A DNA stretch of 64,000 nt, taken from positions 248,001 to 312,000 of the forward strand of contig CAWEPH010000001.1 in the NCBI GenBank assembly GCA_963810915.1, in the 5' to 3' direction. Source of the stretch: JAOUEA01 sp963810915 (GTDB lineage: Bacteria > Actinomycetota > UBA4738 > HRBIN12). Shown here one piece after another: positions 18,317 through 27,843 of the stretch. Numbering within the stretch: position 1 is the stretch's first letter; each line of letters starts with the position of its first letter. The notes beneath the pieces are model-generated. The model did not search any database. It saw only the letters and a list, made by a program, of their open reading frames with translations, and was not told where the DNA came from. A program made the translations under genes and the position numbers.

Positions 18317-19060
18317 ATGCCCGATCTCGACCTATCCCTGGCACCGAGCGCCGACGCGATCCGTCGCAAGGAATTCGGCACGGTGCGCCGCGGATACGAC
18401 GTCGACCAGGTCCGTGACTACCTCTACGCGGTGGCCGAACAGCTGGAGAGCCTCGAGCGCGAGGTGAACGAGGCCAAGATGGCGGCCGCAGAACGCGCCG
18501 CCGCCGCCGGCCGCGCCCGGCCGCCCCCGAGACCGACCCCTACGAGGCGTTCGCCAAGAAGTTCGCGGGTCTGCTGGGCACCGCGGACAAGGAGGCCGAC
18601 CGGCTCGTGACCGAGGCGAAGGACGAGTCGGCACGGATCGTCGAGGAGGCACGCGCCGACGCGGACCGGATCCGCGAGGAGGCGGAGTCGCGGGCCGCGG
18701 AGGCGAACGCCGAGGCCGAGCGGCTCCTGGAGCAGGCGCGCGCGGAGGCCGAGCGCGCGCTGACGGGGCTGGCGGGACGTCGGCAGGAGCTCTTCGACCA
18801 GCTGCAGGCGATGCAGGCCCGGCTGCTCTCCGCGGCGCAGGATCTCGACCTCCTCCTCGACGAGCCGGACGAGCTGCCGGCGCCGATCGCGGAGGCCGAG
18901 GCGGCGGCGGGCGCGGCGATCGCCGGACGCGGAGGGCGAGCCGGGTGAGCTCAGCACGTCCGCGGAGGAGCTGTGGGTCTCGCGCGAGGGCGTGGACCTC
19001 CCGGACTTCGACGGCATCGAGTTCGACTTCGACGCGGACGATCACACGCCCGAGGACTGA
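18317..19060 (+). CDS. DivIVA-family coiled-coil protein, with two frameshifts in this sequence
   Basis: Cytoplasmic curvature-sensing scaffold; in actinobacteria DivIVA/Wag31 homologues direct polar growth. The N-terminal lipid-binding domain is recognisable from RKEFGTVRRGYDVDQVRDYL. A long Glu/Ala/Arg-rich coiled coil follows (about residues 95-175) and an acidic tail ending TPED. A missing base near 18525 and an extra base near 18925 shift the frame; repairing both gives 247 residues ending at TGA 19058-19060. GGGAGG precedes the ATG at 18317. It may be a paralogue and not the main growth-pole DivIVA, which usually sits by the division cluster. Confidence 0.82.
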
Positions 19061-19116
19061 GCTCCCGACAGCGCCCGACCGGGGCGATCCGGAGCCTCGG
19101 CTGAGATGATCGACGC

Positions 19117-20214
19117 ATGGCCACCGGGATCGACACGCGCCTCGAGGAGATCGAGACCCGCTACGAGGCGGTGCAGGCTGAGATGGCCGCACCCGAGACC
19201 TCGGGCGACCCCGAGCGCCTGAAACAGCTCGGCATGGCCTTCTCGGAGCTCGAGGAGATCGTCACGCCCTACCGCGCCTATCGCGAGGCCGCCTCGGCCG
19301 CCGACGACGCGCGCGACCTGGCCGCCGCCGAGGAAGATCCGGAGATGGCCGCGTACTTCCGCGAGGAAGCCGAACGCGCGCAGGAGCGGGCCGATGCGCT
19401 GCGGGCGCGGCTCGAGCTGCTCCTCACCCCCAAGGATCCCAACGACGGGCGCGACCTGATCGTGGAGATCCGTGCCGGAGCCGGCGGTCAGGAGGCGGCG
19501 CTGTGGGCCGGCGAGCTCCTCGAGATGTACCGGCGCCTCGCCGAGCGTCATCGGTGGAAGACGGAGGTGCTCTCGGCCTCGCCCTCCGAGCTCGGCGGGT
19601 TCAAGGAGGTCGTGCTCGAGGTGCGCGGGAAGGACGCGTACCGGACGCTGAAGCACGAGTCGGGCGTGCACCGCGTCCAGCGCGTGCCGGTGACGGAGTC
19701 ACAGGGCCGGATCCACACCTCGACGGCCACCGTGGCGGTGCTGCCGACCGCCGAGGAGGTGGAGGTCGAGATCCGGCCCGAGGACATCGAGCTCCAGGTC
19801 TACCGATCGTCGGGCCCCGGGGGTCAGTCCGTGAACACCACCGACTCGGCGGTGCGGATCATCCACAAGCCCTCCGGCATCAAGGTGGAGTGCCAGGAGG
19901 AGCGGTCCCAACTCCAGAACCGCGAGAAGGCGATGCGCTACCTGCGGGCCCGGCTCCTGCAGAAGGCCCAGGACGAGGCCTCGGCGGCGGAAGCGGCGGA
20001 GCGACGTTCCCAGCTCGGCACGGGCGACCGCTCGGAGAAGATCCGCACGTACAACTTCCCGGACGGACGCGTGACCGATCACCGCATCAAGTACACGTCG
20101 CACCAGCTGCAGGACGTGCTCTATGGCGGCGAGGAGCTCGACGGGTTCGTCGACCGGCTGAACGCCGCCGAGCGGGCGGCGCAGCTCGCCGAAGGCGGCG
20201 ACGAGGTCACCTGA
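19117..20214 (+). CDS. prfA: Peptide chain release factor 1
   Basis: Recognises UAA and UAG stop codons and triggers peptide release. The stop-codon-reading tripeptide PVT (in RVPVTESQG) identifies RF1, and the catalytic GGQ is in SSGPGGQSVN near residue 235. Length 365 is normal. The stop overlaps the prmC start (TGATG), fitting the functional link, because PrmC methylates the Gln of this GGQ. Confidence 0.97.
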   Translation: MATGIDTRLEEIETRYEAVQAEMAAPETSGDPERLKQLGMAFSELEEIVTPYRAYREAASAADDARDLAAAEEDPEMAAYFREEAERAQERADALRARLELLLTPKDPNDGRDLIVEIRAGAGGQEAALWAGELLEMYRRLAERHRWKTEVLSASPSELGGFKEVVLEVRGKDAYRTLKHESGVHRVQRVPVTESQGRIHTSTATVAVLPTAEEVEVEIRPEDIELQVYRSSGPGGQSVNTTDSAVRIIHKPSGIKVECQEERSQLQNREKAMRYLRARLLQKAQDEASAAEAAERRSQLGTGDRSEKIRTYNFPDGRVTDHRIKYTSHQLQDVLYGGEELDGFVDRLNAAERAAQLAEGGDEVT

Positions 20215-21049
20215 TGCGTCCGGCAGAGGTCGTGCGCCGGGCGGCCGACTACCTCGATCGCCACGACGTCGAGGCCCCGCTGCCCACGGCCGAGCGGCTG
20301 CTTGCGCACGTGCTGGGGACCGATCGCGCCGGGCTGTACCGCCGCGAGGACGGCTTGAGCTCCACCGAGGCCCGGACGTTCGGCCGTGCGCTCTGCCGGC
20401 GGTGTTCGGGCACCCCCGTCCAGCACCTCACGGGGGAGGAAGGCTTCCGGCGCCTCGTGGTGCGGGTCCGCCCGGGCGTGTTCATCCCACGCCCGGAGAC
20501 GGAGGTGCTCGTCGACGCGGCCCTCGCGGTGATCGAGGGCCTCGATGCGCCGGTCGTCGTGGACGTGGGCACGGGCACGGGCGCGATCGCGCTCTCGCTC
20601 GCGCAGGAACATCCGGGGGCGCGTGTGTGGGCCACCGATCTCGCGCCGGGGGCGGTGACGCTCGCGCGGGAGAACGCCGACCGCCTCGAGCTGGACGTGG
20701 CCGTCGCGCGAGGGCGATCTGCTCCAACCGTTGCCGGCGCGCCTGCGCGCTCAGGTGGACCTCGTCGTGAGCAATCCCCCCTACGTGACCGACGACGAGT
20801 ACGCGGCGCTCCCGCCGCACGTGCGGGCGGATCCCGCCCTCGCGCTGCGAGGCGGCGTGGAGATCTACAAGCGGCTCGCCGCGGAGGCGGGGGTGTGGCT
20901 CCGCAGGGGAGGCACGATCGCGCTCGAGATCGGGTCCGACCAGGGGCGCCGAGGTGCGCGAGGCACTCCGCGCGGCGGGGTTCGAGGATGTGGTCGTGCG
21001 ACCGGATCTGGCCGGGCGCGACCGGGTGGTGACCGCCCGATGGCCGTGA
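20214..21049 (+). CDS. prmC: Release factor glutamine methyltransferase, with two frameshifts in this sequence
   Basis: Methylates the GGQ glutamine of release factors using S-adenosylmethionine. The SAM motif VVDVGTGTGAIALSLA and the signature NPPYV (in VVSNPPYVTDDEY) are present. Extra bases near 20709 and 20944 break the frame; removing them gives 277 residues, the family length, ending at TGA 21047-21049. It is coupled to prfA upstream and overlaps tsaC downstream by 10 bases. Confidence 0.92.
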
Positions 21050-21679
21050 GCGCCGACCCTGTGGGTGAGGCGGTCGCCGCCGCGCGGCGCGGCGAGCTCA
21101 TCGTGCTCCCCACCGACACCGTGTACGGCATCGGGACGCGGCCCGATCGACCCGGATGCGACCGTGCGCGTGTTCGACGCCAAGGGGCGCGGGCGCGATC
21201 TGGAGCTGCCGGTGCTGGTGGCCACCGTGCGCGAGGCCGAGACGGTCGGTGTCTTCGACGAGCGAGCGGAGCGGCTGGCGGCAGGGTGCTGGCCGGGCGG
21301 CCTGACGATGGTCCTCGCCCGGGCAGAGACGAGCCGGGACTGGGACCTGGGCGGCGACGGGCTGACCGTGGGCGTGCGGATCCCGCACCATCCGCTGGCC
21401 CTCGCGGTGCTCGCGGCGACGGGGCCTCTCGCCGTGAGCAGCGCGAACCGATCGGGCGAGCCCCCCGCCACCGACTGCGATGCCCTCGCAGCGACCTTCG
21501 GAGACCGCGTCACCGTCTACCTGTGTCAGGAGGCTCCGCTGACGGGCTCCCCCTCGACGGTCGTGGACCTCGCCCACGGTCCGGCGCGCATCCTGCGAGG
21601 CGGTGCGATCGACGCCGAGCGCCTCGCGCGGTTGTTGGGCGGCGATGGCCCGCTGTTAGACTCGCCCCTTCCCCCATGA
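21040..21679 (+). CDS. tsaC: Threonylcarbamoyl-AMP synthase (Sua5/YciO/YrdC), one frameshift in this sequence
   Basis: Makes threonylcarbamoyl-AMP from threonine, bicarbonate and ATP for the t6A modification of ANN-decoding tRNAs. ELIVLPTDTVYGIG at the N-terminus, the CWPGGLTMVL segment and VRIPHHPLA, PLAVSSANRSGEP are family hallmarks. An extra base near 21145 splits the frame; removing it gives 212 residues ending at 21679. The prmC-tsaC pairing is conserved in many bacteria. The stop overlaps the next ATG. Confidence 0.92.
21657..21662 (+). promoter_or_regulatory. Possible internal -10 element TAGACT before the phosphatase gene
   Basis: TAGACT lies 13 bases before the ATG at 21676, inside the end of tsaC, and would give a leader of only a few bases. 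It resembles the hexamers at 37187 and 58235, but the gene can also be read from upstream. Confidence 0.3.
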
Positions 21680-22260
21680 CCTCGATCCTCGTGGTGTGCA
21701 CGGGCAACATCTGCCGCTCTCCCATCGCGGAAGGGCTCCTGCGTGACGCCCTCGTCGCCCGATTCGGTCCGCGGGCGCCGGACGTAGCCTCCGCCGGAAC
21801 CCAGGGGTGGGAGGGCTCGGAGCCCCGCGCCGAGTCCGTGCAGGCCGCGGCCGAACGCGGCGTGGACATCTCGGGTCACGTCGCCCGGGAGATCACCGGC
21901 ACGATGGTGCAGGATGCGACGCTCGTCATCACGATGGCCCGCGAACATCGCGACGCGATCGGGCGCTTCAGCCCGGATACCGTGCACAAGACGTTCACCC
22001 TGAAGGAGCTCGGCCGGCTCCTGGGGTCGCTGCCGCCACCGCCATCGGGGACCGGACCCGACGCGGCGGAGGCGCGCTTGCGCGAGGCGGATGCCGCCCG
22101 TACCGGAGGGTTCGCGGGCAACCCGCACGACGAGGACGTCGTGGATCCGCTGGGGATGCCGATCGAGAGCTACCGCGCGGTGGCCTGGGAGTTGGACGAG
22201 TGGGTGGCACGGCTGGTCGACGGGCTCTACGGGGCGCTGCCTCGGGCGGCAGAGGCCTAG
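21676..22260 (+). CDS. Low-molecular-weight protein-tyrosine phosphatase family protein
   Basis: Cys-based phosphatase with the P-loop VCTGNICRSP (CX5R) at the N-terminus and a candidate general-acid Asp in DEDVVDPLGMP near residue 158. Length 194 exceeds the usual 150 or so because of a Pro/Ala-rich insert near 115-145. This longer form is seen in actinobacteria. It overlaps tsaC by 4 bases and abuts rpiB. The substrate (protein phosphotyrosine or arsenate/sugar phosphate) is unknown. Confidence 0.88.
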   Translation: MTSILVVCTGNICRSPIAEGLLRDALVARFGPRAPDVASAGTQGWEGSEPRAESVQAAAERGVDISGHVAREITGTMVQDATLVITMAREHRDAIGRFSPDTVHKTFTLKELGRLLGSLPPPPSGTGPDAAEARLREADAARTGGFAGNPHDEDVVDPLGMPIESYRAVAWELDEWVARLVDGLYGALPRAAEA

Positions 22261-22710
22261 ATGCGCATCGCGCTCGGCTGCGATCATGCGGGGTTCCCCC
22301 TGAAGGAGGACCTGAAGGGGTTCCTGCGGGACGAGGGTCACGACGTCGTGGACTTCGGCACGGGCTCCACCGACCCGGTGGACTACCCCGCGTTCTGCGC
22401 CGCGGCCGCCCGCGCGGTCGCCGCGGGTGATGCGGACCGGGGGATCGTGATGGGCGGGTCGGGTCAGGGCGAGCAGATCGTGGCCAACAAGGTGCACGGG
22501 ATCCGTGCGGCCCTGTGCCACGACCTGTTCCTCGCGGACCTGTCGCGGCGCCACAACGATGCCAACGTGCTGAGCATGGGAGCGCGCGTGATCGCCCCCA
22601 CCTACGCGCGGGAGATCGTCCGCGTCTGGTTGGCCACGCCGTTCGAGGGCGGACGGCACGTCGCAAGGTTGGAGCAGATCGGCATGATCGAGCGAGGGGA
22701 GCAGTCATGA
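22261..22710 (+). CDS. rpiB: Ribose-5-phosphate isomerase B
   Basis: Interconverts ribose 5-phosphate and ribulose 5-phosphate in the pentose phosphate pathway. CDHAG at residues 7-11 and GGSGQGEQIVANK at 65-77 are visible. At the catalytic-base position it carries Glu (E71), as in the mycobacterial enzyme, where other RpiB proteins have Cys. Length 149 is normal. Its last eight codons are the first copy of a 23-base tandem duplication that also supplies the glyA ribosome binding site. Confidence 0.95.
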   Translation: MRIALGCDHAGFPLKEDLKGFLRDEGHDVVDFGTGSTDPVDYPAFCAAAARAVAAGDADRGIVMGGSGQGEQIVANKVHGIRAALCHDLFLADLSRRHNDANVLSMGARVIAPTYAREIVRVWLATPFEGGRHVARLEQIGMIERGEQS

Positions 22711-22729
22711 TCGAGCGAGGGGAGCAGTG
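22684..22729 (+). repeat. 23-bp tandem duplication at the rpiB/glyA junction
   Basis: Bases 22684-22706 and 22707-22729 are identical except for the last base (C versus G). Each copy begins ATGATCGAGC and contains the purine-rich GAGGGGAG. The first copy encodes the rpiB C-terminus MIERGEQS; the second is untranslated and places GGGGAG 5 bases before the glyA ATG. It appears to be a recent slip duplication. Confidence 0.9.
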
Positions 22730-23995
22730 ATGAAGGAGTACGCAGCCGATTGGGAGGCGCTGAAGGCGACCGACCCCGAGGTCGCCGGGGCCATCGCGAA
22801 CGAGCTCGACCGCGAGCGGACCTGTCTGCGGCTCATCGCGTCGGAGAACTACGCGAGCCCCGCGGTGCTCGCCGCGATCGGGTCGAGCATGAACAACAAG
22901 TACGCAGAGGGCTACCCGGGCCGTCGTTACTACGGTGGCTGCGAGTTCGTGGATGTGACGGAGCAGCTCGCGATCGATCGCGCCAAGGAGCTCTTCGGAG
23001 CCGAGCACGCCAACGCGCAGCCGCACGCAGGCGCGCAGGCGAACATGGCGGTCTTCGGCGCGTTCCTCACGCCGGGGGACCCCAACGAGAAGGTGCTCGG
23101 CATGGTGCTCGCGCACGGCGGGCACCTCACGCACGGATCGCCGGTGAACGTCTCCGGCATGTGGTTCAACTTCGTGGGCTACGAGGTGGACCGCGAGACC
23201 GAGCAGCTCGACATGGATCGCGTGCGGGATCTCGCCAAGCAGGAGCGCCCCAAGATCATCCTCGCGGGCTACACGGCGTATCCTCGCGAGATCGACTTCG
23301 CGGCGTTCCGATCGATCGCCGACGAGGTGGGCGCCATCCTGTGGGTCGACGCGTCGCACTTCATCGGCCTCGTGGCCGGAGGGGCCTACCCGAGCCCGGT
23401 GCCCTACGCCGACGTCGTGACCTTCACCACCCACAAGGCCCTTCGCGGCCCGCGCGGCGCCATGATCGTCTGCAAGGCGGAGCACGCGAAAGCGATCGAC
23501 AAGGCGGTGTTCCCGATGATGCAGGGCGGTCCGCTCGAGCACTGCATCGCCGGCAAGGCCGTGGCGCTCAAGGAGGCGTCCACCCCCGCGTTCCGCGACT
23601 ACGCCGAGCGCACCGTGCGCGACGCCCGGGCGCTCGCGGCGGGCCTGGCGGACGAGGGGCTGCGGATCGTCTCGGGCGGCACGGACTCGCACCTGATCCT
23701 CGCGGATCTGCGTCCCCTGGGGATCGAGGGGAAGAGGGCCGAGGCCGTCGCCGACGAGGTGGGCATCGCGCTCAACAAGAACCAGATCCCCTACGACCCG
23801 AACCCGCCCTCCGCACCCTCGGGCATCCGGGTGGGCACCCCGGGCGCGTCGACCCTCGGCATGGACGAACCGGAGATGCGGGAGGTCGCCGAGATCCTCG
23901 GTCAGGTGCTCAAGAACCCGGACGATGCCGGCGTGAAGGAGAAGGCGCACCAGCGCGTCCGTGATCTGATGCAACGCTTCCCGGTCTACCCGTAA
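22730..23995 (+). CDS. glyA: Serine hydroxymethyltransferase
   Basis: PLP enzyme interconverting serine and glycine with tetrahydrofolate, the main source of one-carbon units. The PLP lysine is in VVTFTTHKALRGPRG; the N-terminal SENYASPAVLAAIGS and GRRYYGG motifs are typical. The ATG at 22730 is preferred over the GTG at 22727 because GGGGAG at 22719-22724 is better spaced. Length 421 is normal. A strong hairpin follows the stop. Confidence 0.97.
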   Translation: MKEYAADWEALKATDPEVAGAIANELDRERTCLRLIASENYASPAVLAAIGSSMNNKYAEGYPGRRYYGGCEFVDVTEQLAIDRAKELFGAEHANAQPHAGAQANMAVFGAFLTPGDPNEKVLGMVLAHGGHLTHGSPVNVSGMWFNFVGYEVDRETEQLDMDRVRDLAKQERPKIILAGYTAYPREIDFAAFRSIADEVGAILWVDASHFIGLVAGGAYPSPVPYADVVTFTTHKALRGPRGAMIVCKAEHAKAIDKAVFPMMQGGPLEHCIAGKAVALKEASTPAFRDYAERTVRDARALAAGLADEGLRIVSGGTDSHLILADLRPLGIEGKRAEAVADEVGIALNKNQIPYDPNPPSAPSGIRVGTPGASTLGMDEPEMREVAEILGQVLKNPDDAGVKEKAHQRVRDLMQRFPVYP

Positions 23996-24019
23996 GCGCG
24001 GCATCGGGACGAGGCCGTC

Positions 24020-24053
24020 GCGGGCCCGGTTGCCGACGGGCGGCCGGGCCCGC
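24020..24053 (+). terminator. Strong 10-bp hairpin after glyA
   Basis: GCGGGCCCGG (24020-24029) pairs perfectly with CCGGGCCCGC (24044-24053) over a 14-base loop, 25 bases after the glyA stop. No T-run. It closes the rpiB-glyA unit. Confidence 0.6.
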
Positions 24054-24067
24054 AGACTCTCGGCAGC

Positions 24068-25261
24068 GTGAGCGCCTACCTGATCGTCTTCCTCGCCGCG
24101 TCGGCCACCACGTTCCTGCTGACCCCGTTGGTGCGTCGCGCGGTCATCCGTGTGGGCGGGGTCGATGTGCCCAACGACCGGAAGGTGCACCCCGTCCCCA
24201 CGCCCACGATGGGCGGTCTCGCGCTGTACGGGGGACTGCTGGTGGGCCTCCTCGTCTCGCGCGTCCTGCCGTTCTTCAAGGTGATGAACCTGGCGAGCCC
24301 GGAGCCGCTCGCCACGCTGGTGACCGCCACGTTGATCGTGGCGTTGGGCGTCGTCGACGACCGGCGCGGCATCAGCGCTCTCACCAAGTTCACCGGACAG
24401 ATCTTCGTCGTGGGCGTGCTGATCCTGATGGGCGTCCAGCTCCTGTTCTTCTGGTTGCCCGGCCTGGGGATCGTGGTCCTGGCCCCCGACCAGCAGGTGC
24501 TGCTCACCGTCGTGTGGGTGGTGATCGTGATCAACGCCGTGAACCTCGTCGACGGGCTCGACGGGCTGGCCGCGGGGATGGTGGCGATCGCCGCGTCGGC
24601 CTTCTTCATCTACATGGTGCGCACGCCGAGTCAGTTCGGCGACGCGTCGGCGGCCGCCCTGATCTCCGCGATCACCGTAGGGATCTGCGTCGGGTTCCTG
24701 CCCTGGAACTTCCATCCGGCCAAGATCTTCATGGGCGACTCGGGCTCGATGCTGCTCGGCCTCCTGCTCTCGATCGCGACGATCTCCGGCGTGGGTCGCA
24801 ACCCGACGAAACCCAGCGGCGGCGACCTCGCGGCGACAGCCGGCGCGGTGCTGGTGCCGCTCCTCGTGCTGTTCATCCCGTTCCTCGACGTCACTCTCGC
24901 GGTCGTGCGGCGCACGTGGCGCGGCCAGGGGATCGGGCAGGCCGACAAGGAGCACATCCATCACCGGCTGATGGACATCGGCCACACGCACCCTCGCGCG
25001 GTGCTGTTGATGTACCTGTGGAGCGCCCTGATCTCGGCGAGCGCCCTGGCCGTCGGCCTGATCGATGGACGGCTGGCGGTGGGCGCGATCCTCGTCGTGG
25101 TCGTGATCCTCTTCCTCGTGACAGCCCTCCCGCGCCTCACCCGAGGCCGCCGCGACGACGCGCTGCCCGGCGCCGCGGCGTCCGCGGACCGACCGGCCGA
25201 GACGCGCGAGACGCCAGGGGGGCGCGAAGAAGCGACCGAAGACCACGAGCGGTCGCGCTGA
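24068..25261 (+). CDS. wecA: Undecaprenyl-phosphate GlcNAc-1-phosphate transferase (WecA/TagO/Rfe type)
   Basis: Polytopic membrane enzyme that loads a sugar-1-phosphate onto the lipid carrier, the first step of arabinogalactan, teichoic acid or capsule linkage units. About eleven hydrophobic segments; diagnostic loops are DVPNDRKVHPVPTPTMGG, VNLVDGLDGLAAG (Mg-binding Asp), DSGSMLLG and the His-rich KEHIHHRLMD. Length 397 fits. The GTG at 24068 follows CAGACT (24053-24058) by 9 bases, a weaker version of the leaderless pattern. Its place before the atp operon matches rfe in mycobacteria, with the pot operon inserted between. Confidence 0.93.
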   Translation: MSAYLIVFLAASATTFLLTPLVRRAVIRVGGVDVPNDRKVHPVPTPTMGGLALYGGLLVGLLVSRVLPFFKVMNLASPEPLATLVTATLIVALGVVDDRRGISALTKFTGQIFVVGVLILMGVQLLFFWLPGLGIVVLAPDQQVLLTVVWVVIVINAVNLVDGLDGLAAGMVAIAASAFFIYMVRTPSQFGDASAAALISAITVGICVGFLPWNFHPAKIFMGDSGSMLLGLLLSIATISGVGRNPTKPSGGDLAATAGAVLVPLLVLFIPFLDVTLAVVRRTWRGQGIGQADKEHIHHRLMDIGHTHPRAVLLMYLWSALISASALAVGLIDGRLAVGAILVVVVILFLVTALPRLTRGRRDDALPGAAASADRPAETRETPGGREEATEDHERSR

Positions 25262-25318
25262 CGTCACCCATCCCGTCCCTTGTCCGTTGCGTACAAGTGG
25301 TCGATGATGGCTTCTCGC

Positions 25319-25356
25319 GTCCGGGGGGTCCCGGACCAGGCGGTACGGGTGATACT
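25319..25356 (+). promoter_or_regulatory. Hairpin and possible promoter before potA
   Basis: GTCCGGG (25319-25325) pairs with CCCGGAC (25330-25336), which may terminate wecA. GATACT at 25351-25356 could be the -10 of the pot operon; no good -35 is visible. The remaining 60 bases carry GGAGGG ahead of the GTG at 25420. Confidence 0.35.
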
Positions 25357-25419
25357 CAACGCGGCGCTGTGTCATCATGCGCCGGGTCACTGGGGGCTTC
25401 GTCCGGAGGGGGGGTTGGA

Positions 25420-26547
25420 GTGGCGGAAGTCGACGTTCGCCTCGATCGCGTCACCAAGCTGTTCGGCGACGTGGCCGCGGTCGACGACCTCTCGTTGGAC
25501 ATCCAGGAGGGCGAGTTCTTCAGCTTGCTCGGCCCCTCAGGCTGCGGGAAGACCACCACCTTGCGGATGATCGGTGGCTTCGAGGAGCCGAGCTTCGGCA
25601 CCGTGTACCTGGGCGGGCGGGACGTCACCGACCTGCCTCCCTACAAGCGCGACGTCAACACCGTGTTCCAGTCCTATGCCCTCTTCCCCCATCTCGACGT
25701 GTTCGAGAACGTGGCGTTCGGGCTGCGACGGAAGAAGGTCAACAAGTCCGAGGTCGACGACCGCGTGCGCGCCTCGATGCGCCTGGTGGACCTGATGGGG
25801 TTCGAGCGGCGGAAACCCGGGCAGATGTCCGGCGGCCAGCAGCAGCGGGTGGCGCTGGCGCGGGCGCTCGTGAACCATCCGAAGGTCCTGTTGCTCGACG
25901 AACCGCTCGGCGCCCTCGACCTGAAGCTGCGCAAGCAGATGCAGCTCGAGCTCAAGCGCATCCAGCAGGAGGTCGGCATCACGTTCATCTACGTGACGCA
26001 CGACCAGGAAGAGGCCATGACGATGTCGGACCGCTTCGCCGTGATGCGCCACGGCAAGATCGAGCAGATCGACCGGCCCGAGGTGATCTACGAGAGCCCG
26101 GCCACCGAGTTCGTTGCGGGCTTCCTCGGGGCCTCGAACATGCTCGACGGCGAGCTGCAGGGCGGGGCGAACGGGACGACGTCGATCCTCACGACGAGCG
26201 GGGACACGCTGAAGGCGAACAGCGACCGCGTCCCCACGGGCGCCGGACCCTCCGTGAAGGTCGGCGTGCGTCCGGAGAAGATCACGATCGTGCCCGACGA
26301 GGGTCCCATGCCCACCGACCGCAACGTGGTCAAGGGCCTCCTGAGGATGTCCACCTACATCGGCGTGAACTACCAGTACAAGGTCGAAGGTCCCGGTGGC
26401 ATCGAGATGACCGTGTACGTCCAGAACCTGGGGGCCGCCGGCTCCCACCCGCAGCCCGGACAGCAGGTCCGGTTGGAGTGGCTGCCCGAGCACACGTTCG
26501 TGGTGGAGCCCTCCGCTCCGCTGTCCGTAGAGGAGGAAGAGGAATGA
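25420..26547 (+). CDS. potA: ABC transporter ATP-binding protein, spermidine/putrescine type
   Basis: ATPase of an importer for polyamines or a related small cation. Walker A GPSGCGKTTT near residue 38, signature MSGGQQQRVALARAL, Walker B VLLLDEPLGALD and switch His in THDQEEAM are all present. A C-terminal TOBE domain (from about 285) identifies the PotA/CysA branch. Length is 375 from GTG 25420, which has GGAGGG upstream. The acidic tail (VEEEEE) encodes the next gene's ribosome binding site, and the stop overlaps the potD ATG. Confidence 0.93.
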   Translation: MAEVDVRLDRVTKLFGDVAAVDDLSLDIQEGEFFSLLGPSGCGKTTTLRMIGGFEEPSFGTVYLGGRDVTDLPPYKRDVNTVFQSYALFPHLDVFENVAFGLRRKKVNKSEVDDRVRASMRLVDLMGFERRKPGQMSGGQQQRVALARALVNHPKVLLLDEPLGALDLKLRKQMQLELKRIQQEVGITFIYVTHDQEEAMTMSDRFAVMRHGKIEQIDRPEVIYESPATEFVAGFLGASNMLDGELQGGANGTTSILTTSGDTLKANSDRVPTGAGPSVKVGVRPEKITIVPDEGPMPTDRNVVKGLLRMSTYIGVNYQYKVEGPGGIEMTVYVQNLGAAGSHPQPGQQVRLEWLPEHTFVVEPSAPLSVEEEEE

Positions 26548-27824
26548 CCGAGCGCAACGACCGGCCGCAGATCGATCCCGCGCTCATGCGCGGCCTGACC
26601 CAGCGGCGGATGACGCGCCGAGATCTGTTCAAGGTGGCCGGCGTCGGCGCCGGGGCCCTCAGCATGGCGTCGATCCTCGCGGCGTGTTCGAGCGGTGGCA
26701 GCTCGGGCTCGGGCGCGAGCGCCTCCTCAGCCGCGATCGACTGGAGCGCCCCTCCCAACAAGACCCTGAACTTCGCGAACTGGCCGCTCTACATCGACAA
26801 GGCCAAGGACCCGGCCACCGGCGAGGTGGTGCACCCATCGCTGCAGCAGTTCACGAAGGACACGGGCATCCAGGTCCAGTACGACGAGGTGATCCAGGCC
26901 AACGCCGGCTTCTTCGGCAAGATCCAGCCGAACCTGGCCGCGGGTGAGTATGTGGGCTGGGACATCATCGTGATCACCAACGGCGAGACCCTGAACAAGC
27001 TGTTCGACCTCAACTACCTGGTGGAGCTCCCCGTCGACAAGCGGCCCAACTTCGACAAGTACGCGGGCGACGCGGTGAAGAGCCCTCCGTACGACGACGG
27101 CAACAAGTTCACGATGGCGTGGCAATCGGGTCTCACGGGGATCGGTTGGGATCCGGTGCAGGTGAAGGAGCTGCGCCCGGACAACCCCACGATCACGAGC
27201 ATGAACGATCTCTTCGACCCGGCGTTCAAGGGCAAGGTCGGGATGTTCGGGGACAACGCCGACCTCCCCAACCTGGCCATGTTGGCTTTGGGGATCGTGC
27301 CCGAGGACTCGACCCCCGACGACTGGCAGAAGACCGCGGACAAGCTCACGCAGCAGCGCGACGACGGGATCGTGCGCCAGTACTACGAGCAGAACTACAT
27401 CCAGGCGCTCGAGAACGGCGACATCGCCGTCACATACGCGTGGTCGGGGGACATCTTCCAGACCAACCTGACGGGGGACCCCAACGGCCTGCAGTTCTGC
27501 GTGCCGACCGAGGGCGCCATCATCTGGACCGACAACATGTGCATCCCTATCGGCGTGGAGAACCCCGTCGATGCCATGACGATGATGGACTACGTCTACG
27601 ACCCCGAAGTCCAGGCCATGATCGAGGACTACAACAACTACATCTGCCCGGTGCCCGCCTCCCAGGCCATCATCAAGAACCAGTTGAAGGACCCGGAGGT
27701 CGCGAACAGCCCGCTCGTCTTCCCGACGCCGGACATGGTGGCGCGCCTGCACAGCTACCGAGTGCTCACCCCCGACGAGCAGGTCCAGTGGAACGCCCTA
27801 TTCCAACCCATCTACCTTAGCTAG
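26544..27824 (+). CDS. potD: Extracellular substrate-binding lipoprotein, spermidine/putrescine type
   Basis: Captures the ligand outside the membrane and delivers it to PotBC. The N-terminus has a twin-arginine signal, MTRRDLFKVAG (residues 23-33), followed by the lipobox LAACSS with Cys48, so it is predicted to be exported folded by Tat and lipid-anchored. The mature part has LNFANWPLYID and WDIIVITN segments of the PotD-like family and a length of 426, longer than E. coli PotD. Ligand specificity cannot be assigned from sequence. It overlaps potA by 4 bases. Confidence 0.92.
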   Translation: MTERNDRPQIDPALMRGLTQRRMTRRDLFKVAGVGAGALSMASILAACSSGGSSGSGASASSAAIDWSAPPNKTLNFANWPLYIDKAKDPATGEVVHPSLQQFTKDTGIQVQYDEVIQANAGFFGKIQPNLAAGEYVGWDIIVITNGETLNKLFDLNYLVELPVDKRPNFDKYAGDAVKSPPYDDGNKFTMAWQSGLTGIGWDPVQVKELRPDNPTITSMNDLFDPAFKGKVGMFGDNADLPNLAMLALGIVPEDSTPDDWQKTADKLTQQRDDGIVRQYYEQNYIQALENGDIAVTYAWSGDIFQTNLTGDPNGLQFCVPTEGAIIWTDNMCIPIGVENPVDAMTMMDYVYDPEVQAMIEDYNNYICPVPASQAIIKNQLKDPEVANSPLVFPTPDMVARLHSYRVLTPDEQVQWNALFQPIYLS

Positions 27825-27843
27825 CCGAGGGCAACGAGATCCG

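Noticed and set aside
21995..25390. A minus-strand open frame of more than 1,100 codons
   Set aside because: It runs antisense to the well-supported phosphatase, rpiB, glyA and wecA genes, is full of Arg/His/Asp/Gly low-complexity sequence and matches no family. It is a by-product of high GC content.
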